Shown: positions 8,468 to 16,932, counted from the first letter of the stretch. The stretch is 64,000 nucleotides of DNA from Lachnospiraceae bacterium GAM79 (GCA_003584705.1 AP018536.1:1364001-1428000); one strand, 5' to 3'. Numbers and translations are program-made. The notes: generated by a model from the letters alone, not told the origin.

Positions 8468-8506
8468 ATTTGCCGCAAAAGCCGCAGTTGTGCTTTTGCG
8501 GCAAAT
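8468..8506. terminator. 14-bp perfect inverted repeat, likely helicase terminator
   Basis: ATTTGCCGCAAAAG (8468-8481) is exactly complementary to 8493-8506, with an 11-base loop. It lies 15 bases after the helicase stop. The usual T-run is missing, so termination efficiency is uncertain. The right arm overlaps the promoter of the next gene. Confidence 0.5.
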
Positions 8507-8516
8507 CGTGTATAGT
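8488..8516 (+). promoter_or_regulatory. Candidate promoter of the membrane protein gene at 8563
   Basis: TTGTGC (8488-8493) and TATAGT (8511-8516) are separated by 17 bases, about 47 bases before the ATG. The -35 box lies in the loop and right arm of the preceding palindrome. Confidence 0.45.
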
Positions 8517-8562
8517 TAGGGAAGAATGCATAAGACGGTAAATTGCAGAAAGGTTTGCAACT

Positions 8563-10170
8563 ATGAAAACACGGAAAAAAACGATACCTTATATTTTATT
8601 GGGAGCGACACTTTTGCTCCTGTTAGGATTAAATATCATCAGTCAGGATCACTGGCTGGATTCTGATATGGCGGCGGAGATGATCTTCTCCCGGATTCTT
8701 GCAGGAGAGCATAGGATCATTTCGACGACGAACTGGTATTATTCTACGGAGTTCCGTGTGCTGTATACCCAGCTGATCATGGGACCGCTTTTTTGTATCT
8801 GCAGCAACTGGCATGTGATCCGTACGATTACGAATGTGGTGTTTTACGGATTGATGCTGGCTTCTTACTATTATTTTATGAAGCCACTGAAGGTGTCGAA
8901 GGAGCTTACGGTACTGAGTTCCTGCCTGCTGCTGTTGCCTTTTTCCGAGACGATGATGACGCACATGCAGATGGGTAATACCTATATATCCCATGTGATT
9001 CTGGTGTTCTGGTTCTTCGGAATGTATCTGCGGCTGTGCAGCGGCGATTATGGGAAAAAACGAAAGATCAGCCTGTGGATATTTTATGTACTTCTGGCAA
9101 TTGTCTGTGGAATGTCCGGTGTGCGCTATCTGTTAGTATTGCAATGCCCGTTAGTGCTGACAAGCTTCTTCTATGTGTTCGGCGCAGAGGAATTTCAGAA
9201 TTTCCGCGGTGCGATGACGAAGGAGAACTTCGGAAAGTTATGGCGTACCGACCGGATGAAGTATTTCCTGTACAGCCTGGCTGGAGCTTTTTTCGCAGTC
9301 GTGGGATATGGCATTAATGTGGTATGGATCAGCCATAAATATGTCTTCCAGACCTATGGTGCGACGAATTTCATTGCGTTATATCATGGGGTATTGTTTG
9401 AACGAATTCAGAATGCACTCGGATGCCTGCTGATGCTGTTTGGCTATATTCCGGATAAGGGATTTTTATCCTTGCGCGGAATCGTGACCATGGCGGCGTT
9501 CGTGATGCTCGCAATCTATGGATACGTGACGGTGAAACATGGGAAAATGCAGAACAGAAGCGGACTTCGCAGCCTGGTCACACTTTTCGTGAAGGTGAGC
9601 TTTGTGCTGAATCTGTTCGTATTTATCTTTACCACCAGCACGATGGTACCCCGGTATTACATTACGATCTTTATCTTTGTACTGCCGGTATTGTGCTTTT
9701 ATCTGGAAGAGGAGAAACTGCCGTTTGACCGTTTTGCAGTGGTGACGCTGCTTACGATCTGCTTGATTCTTGGCACGGGAAAGACGGTGATGTCGTTCCT
9801 TACGGTGGACAAGAACGAAACGAAGCGTCCTGTGGCACAGTTCCTTGCGGAAAACGGGTATGATTTTGGTTTTGCTACTTATAATAATGCCAACATTATC
9901 ACGGAACTTACGAACGGAGCAGTGGAGATCGGCAATATCGGAGATCCCGAGCATCTGGAGTATTTCAAGTGGTCTTCTCCCATGAAATATTATGAGGAAG
10001 GGTATCATACCGGGGAGACATTCCTCCTTCTGACGTCGGAGGAATGCGCGGAATATGCATTGGCGCCTGCGCTGAAACAGGGCAAAAAGGTGTATGAGGA
10101 CGGCAGTTATACGGTCTATGTATTTGACAGTACGGAGGATCTGATGGACTGTGCTGTGGCGAGAAAATAA
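8563..10170 (+). CDS. Polytopic membrane protein, GT-C glycosyltransferase-like
   Basis: 535 residues with about ten hydrophobic segments spread over residues 10-415 and a soluble C-terminal part of about 120 residues. The first extracytoplasmic loop carries HWLDSDMAAEM. An acidic motif at this place is a feature of GT-C fold glycosyltransferases that use polyprenyl-phosphate sugars, which is the basis for the tentative call. Start at ATG 8563 after AGAAAGG. No adjacent glycan gene supports the assignment, so the substrate is unknown. It could equally be an uncharacterised membrane protein family. Confidence 0.6.
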   Translation: MKTRKKTIPYILLGATLLLLLGLNIISQDHWLDSDMAAEMIFSRILAGEHRIISTTNWYYSTEFRVLYTQLIMGPLFCICSNWHVIRTITNVVFYGLMLASYYYFMKPLKVSKELTVLSSCLLLLPFSETMMTHMQMGNTYISHVILVFWFFGMYLRLCSGDYGKKRKISLWIFYVLLAIVCGMSGVRYLLVLQCPLVLTSFFYVFGAEEFQNFRGAMTKENFGKLWRTDRMKYFLYSLAGAFFAVVGYGINVVWISHKYVFQTYGATNFIALYHGVLFERIQNALGCLLMLFGYIPDKGFLSLRGIVTMAAFVMLAIYGYVTVKHGKMQNRSGLRSLVTLFVKVSFVLNLFVFIFTTSTMVPRYYITIFIFVLPVLCFYLEEEKLPFDRFAVVTLLTICLILGTGKTVMSFLTVDKNETKRPVAQFLAENGYDFGFATYNNANIITELTNGAVEIGNIGDPEHLEYFKWSSPMKYYEEGYHTGETFLLLTSEECAEYALAPALKQGKKVYEDGSYTVYVFDSTEDLMDCAVARK

Positions 10171-10324
10171 GGACAGAATTTTAGAATATTGCAGACGATA
10201 TTGACACCCGGCACCGTCCAGATCCGGGCATAGAGACCTGGGAATTGTCCGGTTGGAAAATTTGGTAAGACGATGGGACCGGTGGTTTTTGAAAACAGAT
10301 AACGTCTGCGGAAAGGTTGTAAGT

Positions 10325-10864
10325 ATGAGAATCGGAATGGGATATGATGTACATCGTCTGGTGGAGGGAAGAGACCTGATCATTGGCGGTGTGAAAATAC
10401 CTTATGAAAAGGGGCTCCTGGGACATTCGGATGCGGATGTCCTGCTCCATGCAATCATGGATGCGCTGTTGGGAGCAGCGGCGCTGGGGGATATCGGAAA
10501 GCATTTTCCGGATACGGATCCCGCGTACAAGGGCATTTCTTCTATAAAATTGTTGGAAAAAGTGGGAGAACTGCTGGAAGAGAATCATGTGTTCATTGAA
10601 AATATTGATGCAACGATCATCGCGCAGGCACCGAAGATGCGCCCCCACATTGATACCATGCGGGAAAATATTGCCAAGGCTCTGCTGATTGATGTGGGGC
10701 AGGTCAATGTGAAAGCCACTACCGAGGAAGGACTGGGATTTACCGGAAGCGGAGAGGGGATCTCCTCTCAGGCGATCTGTCTGGTGACTACGCCGTTTGA
10801 TCTTACGGCACAGGCGATGCAGGGTGGATGTGGAAGCTGTAGCGGATGCCCGAAGAGCCGCTAA
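10325..10864 (+). CDS. ispF: 2-C-methyl-D-erythritol 2,4-cyclodiphosphate synthase
   Basis: A 179-residue protein. The enzyme converts CDP-methylerythritol 2-phosphate to the cyclic diphosphate with release of CMP, the fifth step of the MEP isoprenoid pathway, and acts as a cytoplasmic trimer. The metal-binding motif GYDVHR (residues about 6-11) and the [20 protein letters not shown] motif are intact, as is the C-terminal [17 protein letters not shown]. The ATG at 10325 with an upstream AAAGG matches the family N-terminus [11 protein letters not shown]. An open frame extends further upstream but is not conserved in character. A short Cys/Gly-rich tail ([13 protein letters not shown]) is unusual. 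Confidence 0.95.
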   Translation: MRIGMGYDVHRLVEGRDLIIGGVKIPYEKGLLGHSDADVLLHAIMDALLGAAALGDIGKHFPDTDPAYKGISSIKLLEKVGELLEENHVFIENIDATIIAQAPKMRPHIDTMRENIAKALLIDVGQVNVKATTEEGLGFTGSGEGISSQAICLVTTPFDLTAQAMQGGCGSCSGCPKSR

Positions 10865-10881
10865 TTTCGGAAAATAAGAAC

Positions 10882-10942
10882 TTGACAAATGGGTCGATAG
10901 GATATAGACTTTAATTAGAACAAGGTCTGTATACTATCGACC
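10882..10942 (+). promoter_or_regulatory. Promoter with internal dyad, probably the original blaI-type promoter or ispF terminator
   Basis: TTGACA (10882-10887) and TAGACT (10905-10910) are 17 bases apart. The same stretch forms a long dyad: GGTCGATAG (10892-10900) with CTATCGACC (10934-10942), and inner ATATAGAC with GTCTGTAT. The right arm is followed by TTTTAT. It could be an autoregulated promoter of the BlaI-like gene now displaced by the IS110 insertion, or a weak terminator after ispF. Confidence 0.45.
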
Positions 10943-11134
10943 TTTTATAATGTGATGAGTGCAAAAAAGCCAATAGGGTTGCATAATTGGCAAGGGCTGG
11001 ATTAAGAAGGATACAAGTCCAGCTAATAAATGTCAATAGGTAAATGAAAAATATTTTTCTTTAAAAAAGGGCGTGCTTACCCCTTGGGGAAAATATCATT
11101 CAAAAAAGATATTGATTCAGTAGGTGGTATTATT

Positions 11135-12451
11135 TTACGCAGCTACGTCGCATTTAGCAGCGTTGTATTTTTTTATATGTTCCTGCGGTGTAATGATTTC
11201 AAAAGGTTTGCTATCTCGAAGGATTGCAAATATCATGTTGCATACCTTGTGTGAAACAGCTCCCATTGCAACTAGTTTTGGTTTTGATTCACACTTTTTG
11301 AGATAGTAATCACGGAGTACTGGATTTTTTGATTCACCGGTACGGGAAGCACTGATACTTTGCAAGGTCAGTGTGTGAATAACCCGTCTTGCTATGGCAG
11401 AGCCTCTTTTCGACATCTGGATTTTAGTACCTTCAAATTTTCCAGACTGTTTTACAGCTGGATCAAGACCAAAGTAAGCAAAAAGTTGTTTTGGTTTTGA
11501 AAATGCAGAAAAATCACCAATCTCTCCCATAAGGGACATAGCGGACAAGAAACCAGCCCCTTTGAATGTTTCAATTAGGCGAATCTGTTTCACAAAATCG
11601 GTATCCTCATTAGCGGCAACAAGCTCATGCATGGATTCCAGAATGCTGTTGATTTCTTCATCATATTTACGGATAAAACCAATATATAGACGGATTCTCT
11701 TGATGTTGCTGTCAAGGATGTAACCGAACTCGTCTGCATCATTAGCAGCCTGAATAATGGCATTATACTTGTTACAAGCGTATGTAAGTCCAAAACGAGC
11801 TGTTGACCTGATGAGATCAATAATCTCTTGTTTGTCTGCGTTAATAAAGGCAGATGGAGATGTGTAAGTTTCCAACAAGATAAGAGACGTATCAATCGTA
11901 ACCTTGGAAAAAATGCCAAGATACTGAGGGAAAACCATACGCAGTTCGCCAATAAGCTTGTTCACGTAAGCATTACGGCTGTCCATCAAATCGTAGTATT
12001 CACGGCATAGATTGCGACAGTTCAAAGCAAGGTCAGATGGCATAAGAGAAACTTTTAAATCAGGTTTTAAGCCAACTAAAGCAGCTTTTTTAGAATCAAA
12101 ACGGTCATTATGTACTTTTCGTATATTGATATTTGTGCTATTCTTTGTGATGATAGGATTGATAACTGAGCAGTTAAAACCCTTATCACGAAGATAGCAG
12201 AAGAGTGGGTAATGATAAATTCCCGTGGATTCAAGGAAAATGCGACTTTCCAAAGAATACATCTCTTCTGCTTCTTTTATTTTAGAGACAGCCAAAGCAA
12301 GGGAATTCATGCTATTGTGTAGGATTTTGTAAGGCTTTCCTACAAACTGTTGGTTAGGAAGTACAATCGACATCCAGGAGAAGTCGGCACCGACATCAAT
12401 ACCAACGGAGATGAATAATTCATCGAAATTAAAAATAACATTGTTTGACAT
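11135..12451 (-). CDS. IS110-family DEDD transposase/recombinase
   Basis: 438 residues. The N-terminal RuvC-like DEDD domain shows the acidic residues in GIDVGADFSW, LESTGIYHYP and HNDRFDSKKAA. The C-terminal Transposase_20 domain carries IETFKGAGFLSAM, FAYFGLDP and the SKRGSAIARR segment with the conserved Ser used as nucleophile. The enzyme recombines DNA through a bridge RNA that pairs with target and donor. I place the start at the ATG at 12451, preceded by AAAGGAG 9 bases upstream, rather than at the upstream ATG of the open frame. The frame is intact, with all catalytic residues present, so the element may be active. Confidence 0.92.
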   Translation of the reverse strand: MSNNVIFNFDELFISVGIDVGADFSWMSIVLPNQQFVGKPYKILHNSMNSLALAVSKIKEAEEMYSLESRIFLESTGIYHYPLFCYLRDKGFNCSVINPIITKNSTNINIRKVHNDRFDSKKAALVGLKPDLKVSLMPSDLALNCRNLCREYYDLMDSRNAYVNKLIGELRMVFPQYLGIFSKVTIDTSLILLETYTSPSAFINADKQEIIDLIRSTARFGLTYACNKYNAIIQAANDADEFGYILDSNIKRIRLYIGFIRKYDEEINSILESMHELVAANEDTDFVKQIRLIETFKGAGFLSAMSLMGEIGDFSAFSKPKQLFAYFGLDPAVKQSGKFEGTKIQMSKRGSAIARRVIHTLTLQSISASRTGESKNPVLRDYYLKKCESKPKLVAMGAVSHKVCNMIFAILRDSKPFEIITPQEHIKKYNAAKCDVAA

Positions 12452-12790
12452 GTGGATAAGCTCCTTTCGGATAGGAATCCATTTCCAATCTGGCAGGTAC
12501 ACAACCTAGCGCGTTATTCGGGTATTGCCTACCGGCTCCCAACCAGCTAAAACATAAAACCCTGTCGAATGGACTAATTGACTTTTTTGTAGGTATCAGT
12601 CACAGAAGTGACTTCCCAAGGAGGAATACATTCTTTGTCCTATCCTTAGAGATAATACCTTATGTTTTATTGGGTGTCTATCAGGAGCCGTCAGACATGC
12701 TAGTCATTAATAACATCTGATGAAGGAAGAATTCCTTCTTCTGTTATCTGATTTATAGAAACTTATTAACCAAGTAGTCTTGATTGACTA
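12452..12790 (-). ncRNA. Candidate IS110 bridge RNA region
   Basis: This non-coding stretch upstream of the recombinase is highly structured. AAAACATAA (12549-12557) pairs with TTATGTTTT (12660-12668). GGTAT (12592-12596) pairs with ATACC (12655-12659). AGTCAC-AGAA-GTGACT (12598-12613) forms a hairpin between them, and GAAGGAA-GAA-TTCCTTC lies further out near 12722-12740. Stems separated by large internal loops are what the target-binding and donor-binding loops of a bridge RNA require. The call rests on position and foldability only. Confidence 0.45.
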
Positions 12791-12818
12791 CACCATTATT
12801 ATACTAGGAGGAATGGGA

Positions 12819-13172
12819 ATGTATCAGATGACGGAGACAGAATACAGATTTGCTGAGCTGATCTGGGAGGAGGAACCCATCGGTTCCGGAGAACTGGTAA
12901 AACAGTGCACAGAGAAGTTCGGCTGGAAGAAATCCACTACCTATACGTTTATTAAAAAGCTTTGTGAGAACGGTATTTTCAAAAATGAGAATGCCATCGT
13001 ATCTTCCGTATTGAATAAGGAGGAATACCACAGAGCCCAGGGGGAGGCTTTCGTGGAGAAGGCTTACGGCGGTTCGCTGCCGAAGATGATAGCCGCATTT
13101 ATCCAGAGCAAGAAGCTCAGCGCAGCGCAGATCGCTGAGATCGAAGCTATGATCGAGGATTATAAGAGCTGA
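12819..13172 (+). CDS. BlaI/MecI-family transcriptional repressor
   Basis: 117 residues. The winged-helix fold is recognisable: TETEYRFAELIWEEEPIGSGELV, then KFGWKKSTTYTFIKKLCENGIF, the recognition helix and wing of BlaI/MecI regulators, with a dimerising C-terminal helical part. The AGGAGG at 12806-12811 fixes the start at ATG 12819, 7 bases away; the ATG at 12813 is too close. Such repressors usually pair with a BlaR1-type M56 sensor protease, but none follows. The IS110 element lies directly upstream, so the original promoter may be separated from the gene. Confidence 0.85.
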   Translation: MYQMTETEYRFAELIWEEEPIGSGELVKQCTEKFGWKKSTTYTFIKKLCENGIFKNENAIVSSVLNKEEYHRAQGEAFVEKAYGGSLPKMIAAFIQSKKLSAAQIAEIEAMIEDYKS

Positions 13173-13242
13173 CGGAGAAAACAGCTGCGGCACCGGAGGG
13201 GCAGTGGGTGCTTTTGGAAGAATAAAATACTATTGTGATTAC

Positions 13243-13283
13243 AAAGGTTCTATGCTAATATAAATGGCATAGGGCCTTTTTCT
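13243..13283 (+). terminator. Terminator of the BlaI-like gene
   Basis: AAAGGTTCTATGC (13243-13255) pairs with GCATAGGGCCTTT, followed by a T-rich run to 13283. It is a typical intrinsic terminator 70 bases after the stop. Confidence 0.75.
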
Positions 13284-13374
13284 ATTATCAGATCTGTTTT
13301 CTATTAGAATCCAATGTCGGAGAAATTTTCCAATCCATTGAAATTAGGTAGAAAATATGCTTTTAACTTCATTC

Positions 13375-13419
13375 TTGCAACTAAAAACAGTTGCAAAAAA
13401 CAAGCAGAAAAAATATAAT
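13375..13419 (+). promoter_or_regulatory. hicAB promoter with dyad operator over the -35 box
   Basis: TTGCAA (13391-13396) and TATAAT (13414-13419) are 17 bases apart. The -35 box is the right half of a perfect 8-bp dyad, TTGCAACT (13375-13382) and AGTTGCAA (13389-13396). HicB antitoxins usually repress their own operon, so this dyad is the likely operator; binding is inferred. Confidence 0.6.
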
Positions 13420-13439
13420 ATAATTAACAAGGGGTACAA

Positions 13440-13694
13440 ATGGGACAAAAGGAAAAACTAATTGAACAGTTAAAAAGCAGACCGAAGACATTTACCTTTC
13501 ATGATGCGGAAGTTTTATTGGATTATCTGGAATTTACGAAATCCAATAAGGGGAAAACCAGCGGTTCCAGAGTGATGTTTACCAGTGAGGAGCATGGGAG
13601 TATATTACTACATAAGCCGCATCCGCAAAAGGAATTGAAAGCATACCAGGTCAGACAATTACGTGATCTGTTGGAACAGGAGGGATTGATTTGA
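13440..13694 (+). CDS. hicA: HicA-family mRNA interferase toxin
   Basis: 84 residues, with RBS AAGGGG before the ATG. The layout fits the HicA dsRBD-like fold: an N-terminal helix (KLIEQLKSRPKTFTFHDAEVLLDYL), a Gly-Ser turn (TSGSRVMF), then LLHKPHPQKELKAYQVRQLRDLLEQEGLI. HicA toxins cut mRNA in a translation-independent way. The usual catalytic His directly after the Gly-Ser turn is replaced by Arg here, while two His occur later in HKPHP. I remember this variant clade in gut Firmicutes, but activity should not be assumed. The gene overlaps hicB by 4 bases. Confidence 0.82.
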   Translation: MGQKEKLIEQLKSRPKTFTFHDAEVLLDYLEFTKSNKGKTSGSRVMFTSEEHGSILLHKPHPQKELKAYQVRQLRDLLEQEGLI

Positions 13695-14023
13695 AAAATA
13701 CGATGGAATATAAAGGGTATGTCGGCAGCGTAGAATTTTCCGAGGAGGATGGGATTTTTTTCGGAAAGGTAATGGGGATTCGTTCCCTGATCTCTTATGA
13801 GGGAACCGATGCCAGGAGTCTGGTAGAGGATTTTCATGGGGCGGTAGATGATTATCTGCAACTGTGTGAAGGACAGGGGAAAGCTCCGGAAAAAGCATAC
13901 AAGGGAAGCTTTAATATCCGGATCGCGCCTGAGACTCATAAGCAGCTTGTGATCCATGCAACTGCATGCCAGATGTCACTGAATGAATATGTGAGGGAAA
14001 CGTTGGAAAAAGCAGTGATGTAG
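13691..14023 (+). CDS. hicB: HicB-family antitoxin
   Basis: 110 residues. The N-terminal half is the HicB partial RNase H-like fold (YKGYVGSVEFSEEDGIFFGKVMGIRSLI, then VEDFHGAVDDYL). The C-terminus is a ribbon-helix-helix DNA-binding segment (SFNIRIAPETHKQLVIHATACQMSLNEYVRETLEKAV). The antitoxin neutralises HicA and probably represses the operon. A TTG start at 13691 is chosen because AGGAGGG ends 6 bases before it; the first ATG (13703) is too far from any RBS. TTGA overlap with hicA indicates translational coupling. Confidence 0.88.
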   Translation: MKNTMEYKGYVGSVEFSEEDGIFFGKVMGIRSLISYEGTDARSLVEDFHGAVDDYLQLCEGQGKAPEKAYKGSFNIRIAPETHKQLVIHATACQMSLNEYVRETLEKAVM

Positions 14024-14035
14024 AAAACTCCGGGG

Positions 14036-14064
14036 TTGACAAAACCCGTATTTTTGCATATCTT
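14036..14064 (+). promoter_or_regulatory. Promoter of the cysE-cysS leader
   Basis: TTGACA (14036-14041) and TATCTT (14059-14064) are separated by 17 bases, just upstream of the T-box leader and only 13 bases after the hicB stop. Confidence 0.75.
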
Positions 14065-14070
14065 ATTTAG

Positions 14071-14357
14071 TAGGAATGATCGTATATTCAGTAAAGGCAT
14101 GGAGCAGGAAAAGTACTTTTCGGTGGGACGCCAGAGAGAAGCTGTTAGAAGCTGGGAGCGGCTTTCGTCTGAGGAAAAGGAAGTGCGCCTGTGAGCTGAT
14201 CTGGGGAACGTTAACAGTAATCAGTATCCGGATCCGGTGAGCACCCGTTATGTGCGTGACGCCATAGGCGTAAGAGTGAAGGGCATCGTCCCTTAAGTAG
14301 AGTGGAACCGCGGATAAATTCGTCTCTAAGAGAAGAGTTTGTTCGCGGTATTTTTTT
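14071..14357 (+). promoter_or_regulatory. T-box riboswitch, cysteine type
   Basis: A leader of about 290 bases with the diagnostic T-box sequence AGAGTGGAACCGCGG at 14299-14313, which pairs with the tRNA acceptor end. An intrinsic terminator follows, with CCGCG and GCGG arms and a run of seven T ending near 14357. Upstream, the Stem I elements GCAGGAAAAGTA and CAGAGAGAAGC are visible. A TGC in AAGTGCGCC at about 14180-14188 is a sensible Cys specifier. Uncharged tRNA-Cys would stabilise the antiterminator and turn on cysE-cysS. Specifier position is read by eye. Confidence 0.9.
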
Positions 14358-14369
14358 CGAGGTGAGAAC

Positions 14370-15095
14370 ATGGGCATCATCAAAAATTTAAAAGAAGAAG
14401 TCCGTATTATCAGGGAGCGTGACCCGGCGATCCATTCTTCCATGGAGGTACTTTTGTATCCCAGTTTCAAGGTCATGATCCATTACCGGCTGGCTCACAA
14501 GCTATATGTGAGCGGGCATTATTTCTGGGCCAGATATATTTCCCAGCGTGGTGTACGTAAGACGGGCATTGAGATCCATCCCGGTGCGCAGATCGGCAAG
14601 GGATTTTTCATTGATCACGGCAACGGTGTCATCATTGGTGAGACTACCATTATCGGCGATAATGTGACCCTGTATCAGGGAGTGACACTGGGAGGAACTG
14701 GCAAGGAGCACGGCAAGCGTCATCCGACCATCGGCAACAACGTCATGATCAGTGCGGGTGCGAAAGTACTGGGTTCCTTTACCATCGGAGATAATTCGAA
14801 GATCGGTGCCGGAAGCGTGGTCTTAAGTGAAGTGCCCCCCGGATCCACGGTCGTGGGTGTACCGGGACGCGTAGTAAAGCGTAACAACGCAAGCCTCCCC
14901 CAGGAGACCATGAACCAGACAGATCTCCCCGATCCGGTGCGGGAAGATATCACGGTATTGCAGCGTGAGAACTCCGAACTGACCAACCGCGTGCTGGAGA
15001 TGGAAGATGAACTGAAACAGCTGCGCAGGCTGGTGGTAATGAGCGAAGAAGCGAAAACTGATAATACAGTTAAGACAGGAAAGGATAAATCATGA
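14370..15095 (+). CDS. cysE: Serine O-acetyltransferase
   Basis: 241 residues. It transfers acetyl from acetyl-CoA to L-serine to make O-acetylserine, the precursor of cysteine. The left-handed beta-helix hexapeptide region is clear from HPGAQIGKGFFIDHGNGVIIGETTIIGDNVTLYQGVTLGGTG, with the catalytic His in IDHG. The N-terminal helical segment (RDPAIHSSMEVLLYPSFKVMIHYRLAH) is typical. The C-terminal extension of about 60 residues is predicted coiled coil. It is the first gene after the Cys T-box and overlaps cysS by 4 bases, so both respond to cysteine supply. Confidence 0.95.
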   Translation: MGIIKNLKEEVRIIRERDPAIHSSMEVLLYPSFKVMIHYRLAHKLYVSGHYFWARYISQRGVRKTGIEIHPGAQIGKGFFIDHGNGVIIGETTIIGDNVTLYQGVTLGGTGKEHGKRHPTIGNNVMISAGAKVLGSFTIGDNSKIGAGSVVLSEVPPGSTVVGVPGRVVKRNNASLPQETMNQTDLPDPVREDITVLQRENSELTNRVLEMEDELKQLRRLVVMSEEAKTDNTVKTGKDKS

Positions 15096-16507
15096 GTATT
15101 CAAATCTACAACACTTTAAGCAAGAGAAAAGAAGAATTTAAGCCCCTGGAGCCGGGAAAGGTAAAAATGTATGTCTGCGGGCCTACCGTATACAACCTGA
15201 TCCACATCGGCAATGCCCGCCCCATGATCGTATTTGATACGGTGCGCCGTTACATGGAATACAAGGGTTACGAAGTAAACTATGTATCCAACTTCACAGA
15301 CGTGGATGACAAGATCATCAAGAAGGCCAATGAAGAGGGTGTGGAGCCCAGCGTGATCTCCGAGCGCTATATCGCAGAGTGCAAAAAAGACATGGAGGGA
15401 ATGAATATCAAGCCCGCTACCAAGAACCCTAAGGCTACCGAGGAGATCGGCGGCATGCTGGATATGATCCAGACTCTGATCGACAAGGGGCATGCGTATC
15501 CCGCAGCGGATGGTACGGTATATTTCCGGACCAGAAGCTTCAAGGACTACGGCAAGTTGTCTCACAAGAACCTGGACGATCTGCAGGGCGGTAACCGTTC
15601 CCTGTTAGTCTCCGGTGAAGATCAGAAGGAAGATCCCCTGGATTTCGTATTGTGGAAGCCGAAGAAAGAAGGCGAGCCTTACTGGGATTCCTGCTGGTGT
15701 CAGGGCCGTCCCGGCTGGCACATCGAGTGCTCTGTTATGAGTAAGCGTTATCTGGGTGAGGAGATAGATATTCATGCCGGTGGCGAAGATCTGATCTTCC
15801 CTCATCACGAGAATGAGATCGCACAGTCCGAGGCAGCCAATGACAAGCCTTTTGCAAGATACTGGATGCACAATGCCTTCCTGAACATTGACAACCGCAA
15901 GATGTCCAAGTCTCTGGGCAACTTCTTTACTGTTCGTGAGATCTCCGAAAAATATGATCTGCAGGTACTTCGTTTCTTCATGCTGTCCGCACATTACAGA
16001 AGCCCGCTGAATTTCAGTGCCGATCTGATGGAAGCAGCAAAGAACGGCTACGAGAGAATCGTTACCAGCGTGGATAACCTGAAGTTCCTGCTGGAAAAGG
16101 CAGCAGATGTCGAAATGTCCGAAGAAGAGAAGCAGTTAGTTACCGAGGCACAGGGCTTTGAGACCAAATTCGATGAAGCTATGGACGATGATTTCAACAC
16201 TGCGGATGCGCTGGCAGCTATCTTCGAGCTGGTAAAATTCGTCAACTCCAATGCGAAAGCAGATAGCAGCAAGGCATTTCTGGAGGCTCTGAAACAGGAA
16301 ATCGTGACTCTGTCCGATATCTGTGGACTGATCGTAGACAAGAAAGCGGAAATGTTGGACAGCGATATCGAGGCACTGATTGAAGAGCGTCAGGCAGCCA
16401 GAAAGGCGAAGAATTTCGCAAGAGCCGACGAGATCCGTGACGAGCTGTTAGCCAAAGGCATTGTGCTGGAAGATACCAGAGAGGGTGTAAAATGGAAGAG
16501 AGCATAA
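15092..16507 (+). CDS. cysS: Cysteine--tRNA ligase
   Basis: 471 residues, class I aminoacyl-tRNA synthetase that charges tRNA-Cys in the cytoplasm. The HIGH-type motif is IHIGNARP (after CGPTVYNL), whose Cys binds zinc together with the CSVMS and HHENE region. The KMSKS motif is present in DNRKMSKSLGNF. The C-terminal helical domain ends with the ARADEIRDELLAKGI segment seen in the family. It follows cysE with a 4-base overlap and is controlled by the same T-box. The next gene starts 16 bases before its stop. Confidence 0.97.
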   Translation: MSIQIYNTLSKRKEEFKPLEPGKVKMYVCGPTVYNLIHIGNARPMIVFDTVRRYMEYKGYEVNYVSNFTDVDDKIIKKANEEGVEPSVISERYIAECKKDMEGMNIKPATKNPKATEEIGGMLDMIQTLIDKGHAYPAADGTVYFRTRSFKDYGKLSHKNLDDLQGGNRSLLVSGEDQKEDPLDFVLWKPKKEGEPYWDSCWCQGRPGWHIECSVMSKRYLGEEIDIHAGGEDLIFPHHENEIAQSEAANDKPFARYWMHNAFLNIDNRKMSKSLGNFFTVREISEKYDLQVLRFFMLSAHYRSPLNFSADLMEAAKNGYERIVTSVDNLKFLLEKAADVEMSEEEKQLVTEAQGFETKFDEAMDDDFNTADALAAIFELVKFVNSNAKADSSKAFLEALKQEIVTLSDICGLIVDKKAEMLDSDIEALIEERQAARKAKNFARADEIRDELLAKGIVLEDTREGVKWKRA

Positions 16508-16932
16508 CCCTTCTTACGAAAATAAAGGAAACATTTGCTTGCGAAGGACAGGATGTCCGGGCGTATTCTCCGCTGACCCTGGCCTATATCGGAGACGGGA
16601 TTTATGAGCTGGTGATCCGCAGCGTGGTGGTGGAGAGAGCTAACCGTTCCGCCAATGATCTGCATAAAAAGACGACACGTTATGTAAAGGCACCGGCGCA
16701 GTCTGCCATGATCGCGGCACTGCTTCCGGAACTGACGGAGGAAGAGGAAGCGGTGTACCGCAGAGGACGCAACGCCAAATCATACACCACCGCGAAAAAC
16801 GCTTCCGTGGCAGATTACCGCAGAGCTACCGGTTTTGAAGCATTGATGGGCTATCTGTACCTGACGGGACAGATCGACCGGATGTTGCAGTTGATCAAAG
16901 ACGGCATCCGTCTGGCAGGCATGGAACTGTAA
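16492..16932 (+). CDS. mrnC: Mini-ribonuclease 3
   Basis: 146 residues, matching the small RNase III-like enzyme that lacks a dsRNA-binding domain and matures 23S rRNA in Firmicutes. The RNase III signature region is LAYIGDGIYELVIRS, and the second acidic site lies in ASVADYRRATGFEALMGYLYL. The position cysS-mrnC-rlmB is the usual one in Bacilli and Clostridia. The gene overlaps cysS by 16 bases, indicating coupled expression within the T-box operon. Confidence 0.93.
   Translation: MEESITLLTKIKETFACEGQDVRAYSPLTLAYIGDGIYELVIRSVVVERANRSANDLHKKTTRYVKAPAQSAMIAALLPELTEEEEAVYRRGRNAKSYTTAKNASVADYRRATGFEALMGYLYLTGQIDRMLQLIKDGIRLAGMEL

Larger units (their letters stand above)
10950..12800 (-). mobile_element. 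IS110-family insertion sequence (ends approximate)
   Basis: The element is defined by one recombinase gene on the minus strand, with about 185 bases of non-coding sequence downstream and about 330 upstream. It sits between ispF and a BlaI-like gene and is AT-richer than both. IS110 elements lack clear terminal inverted repeats, so the ends are not fixed here; the true boundaries should lie within about 100 bases of those given. The longer upstream non-coding end matches the place where IS110-group elements encode their bridge RNA. Confidence 0.65.
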
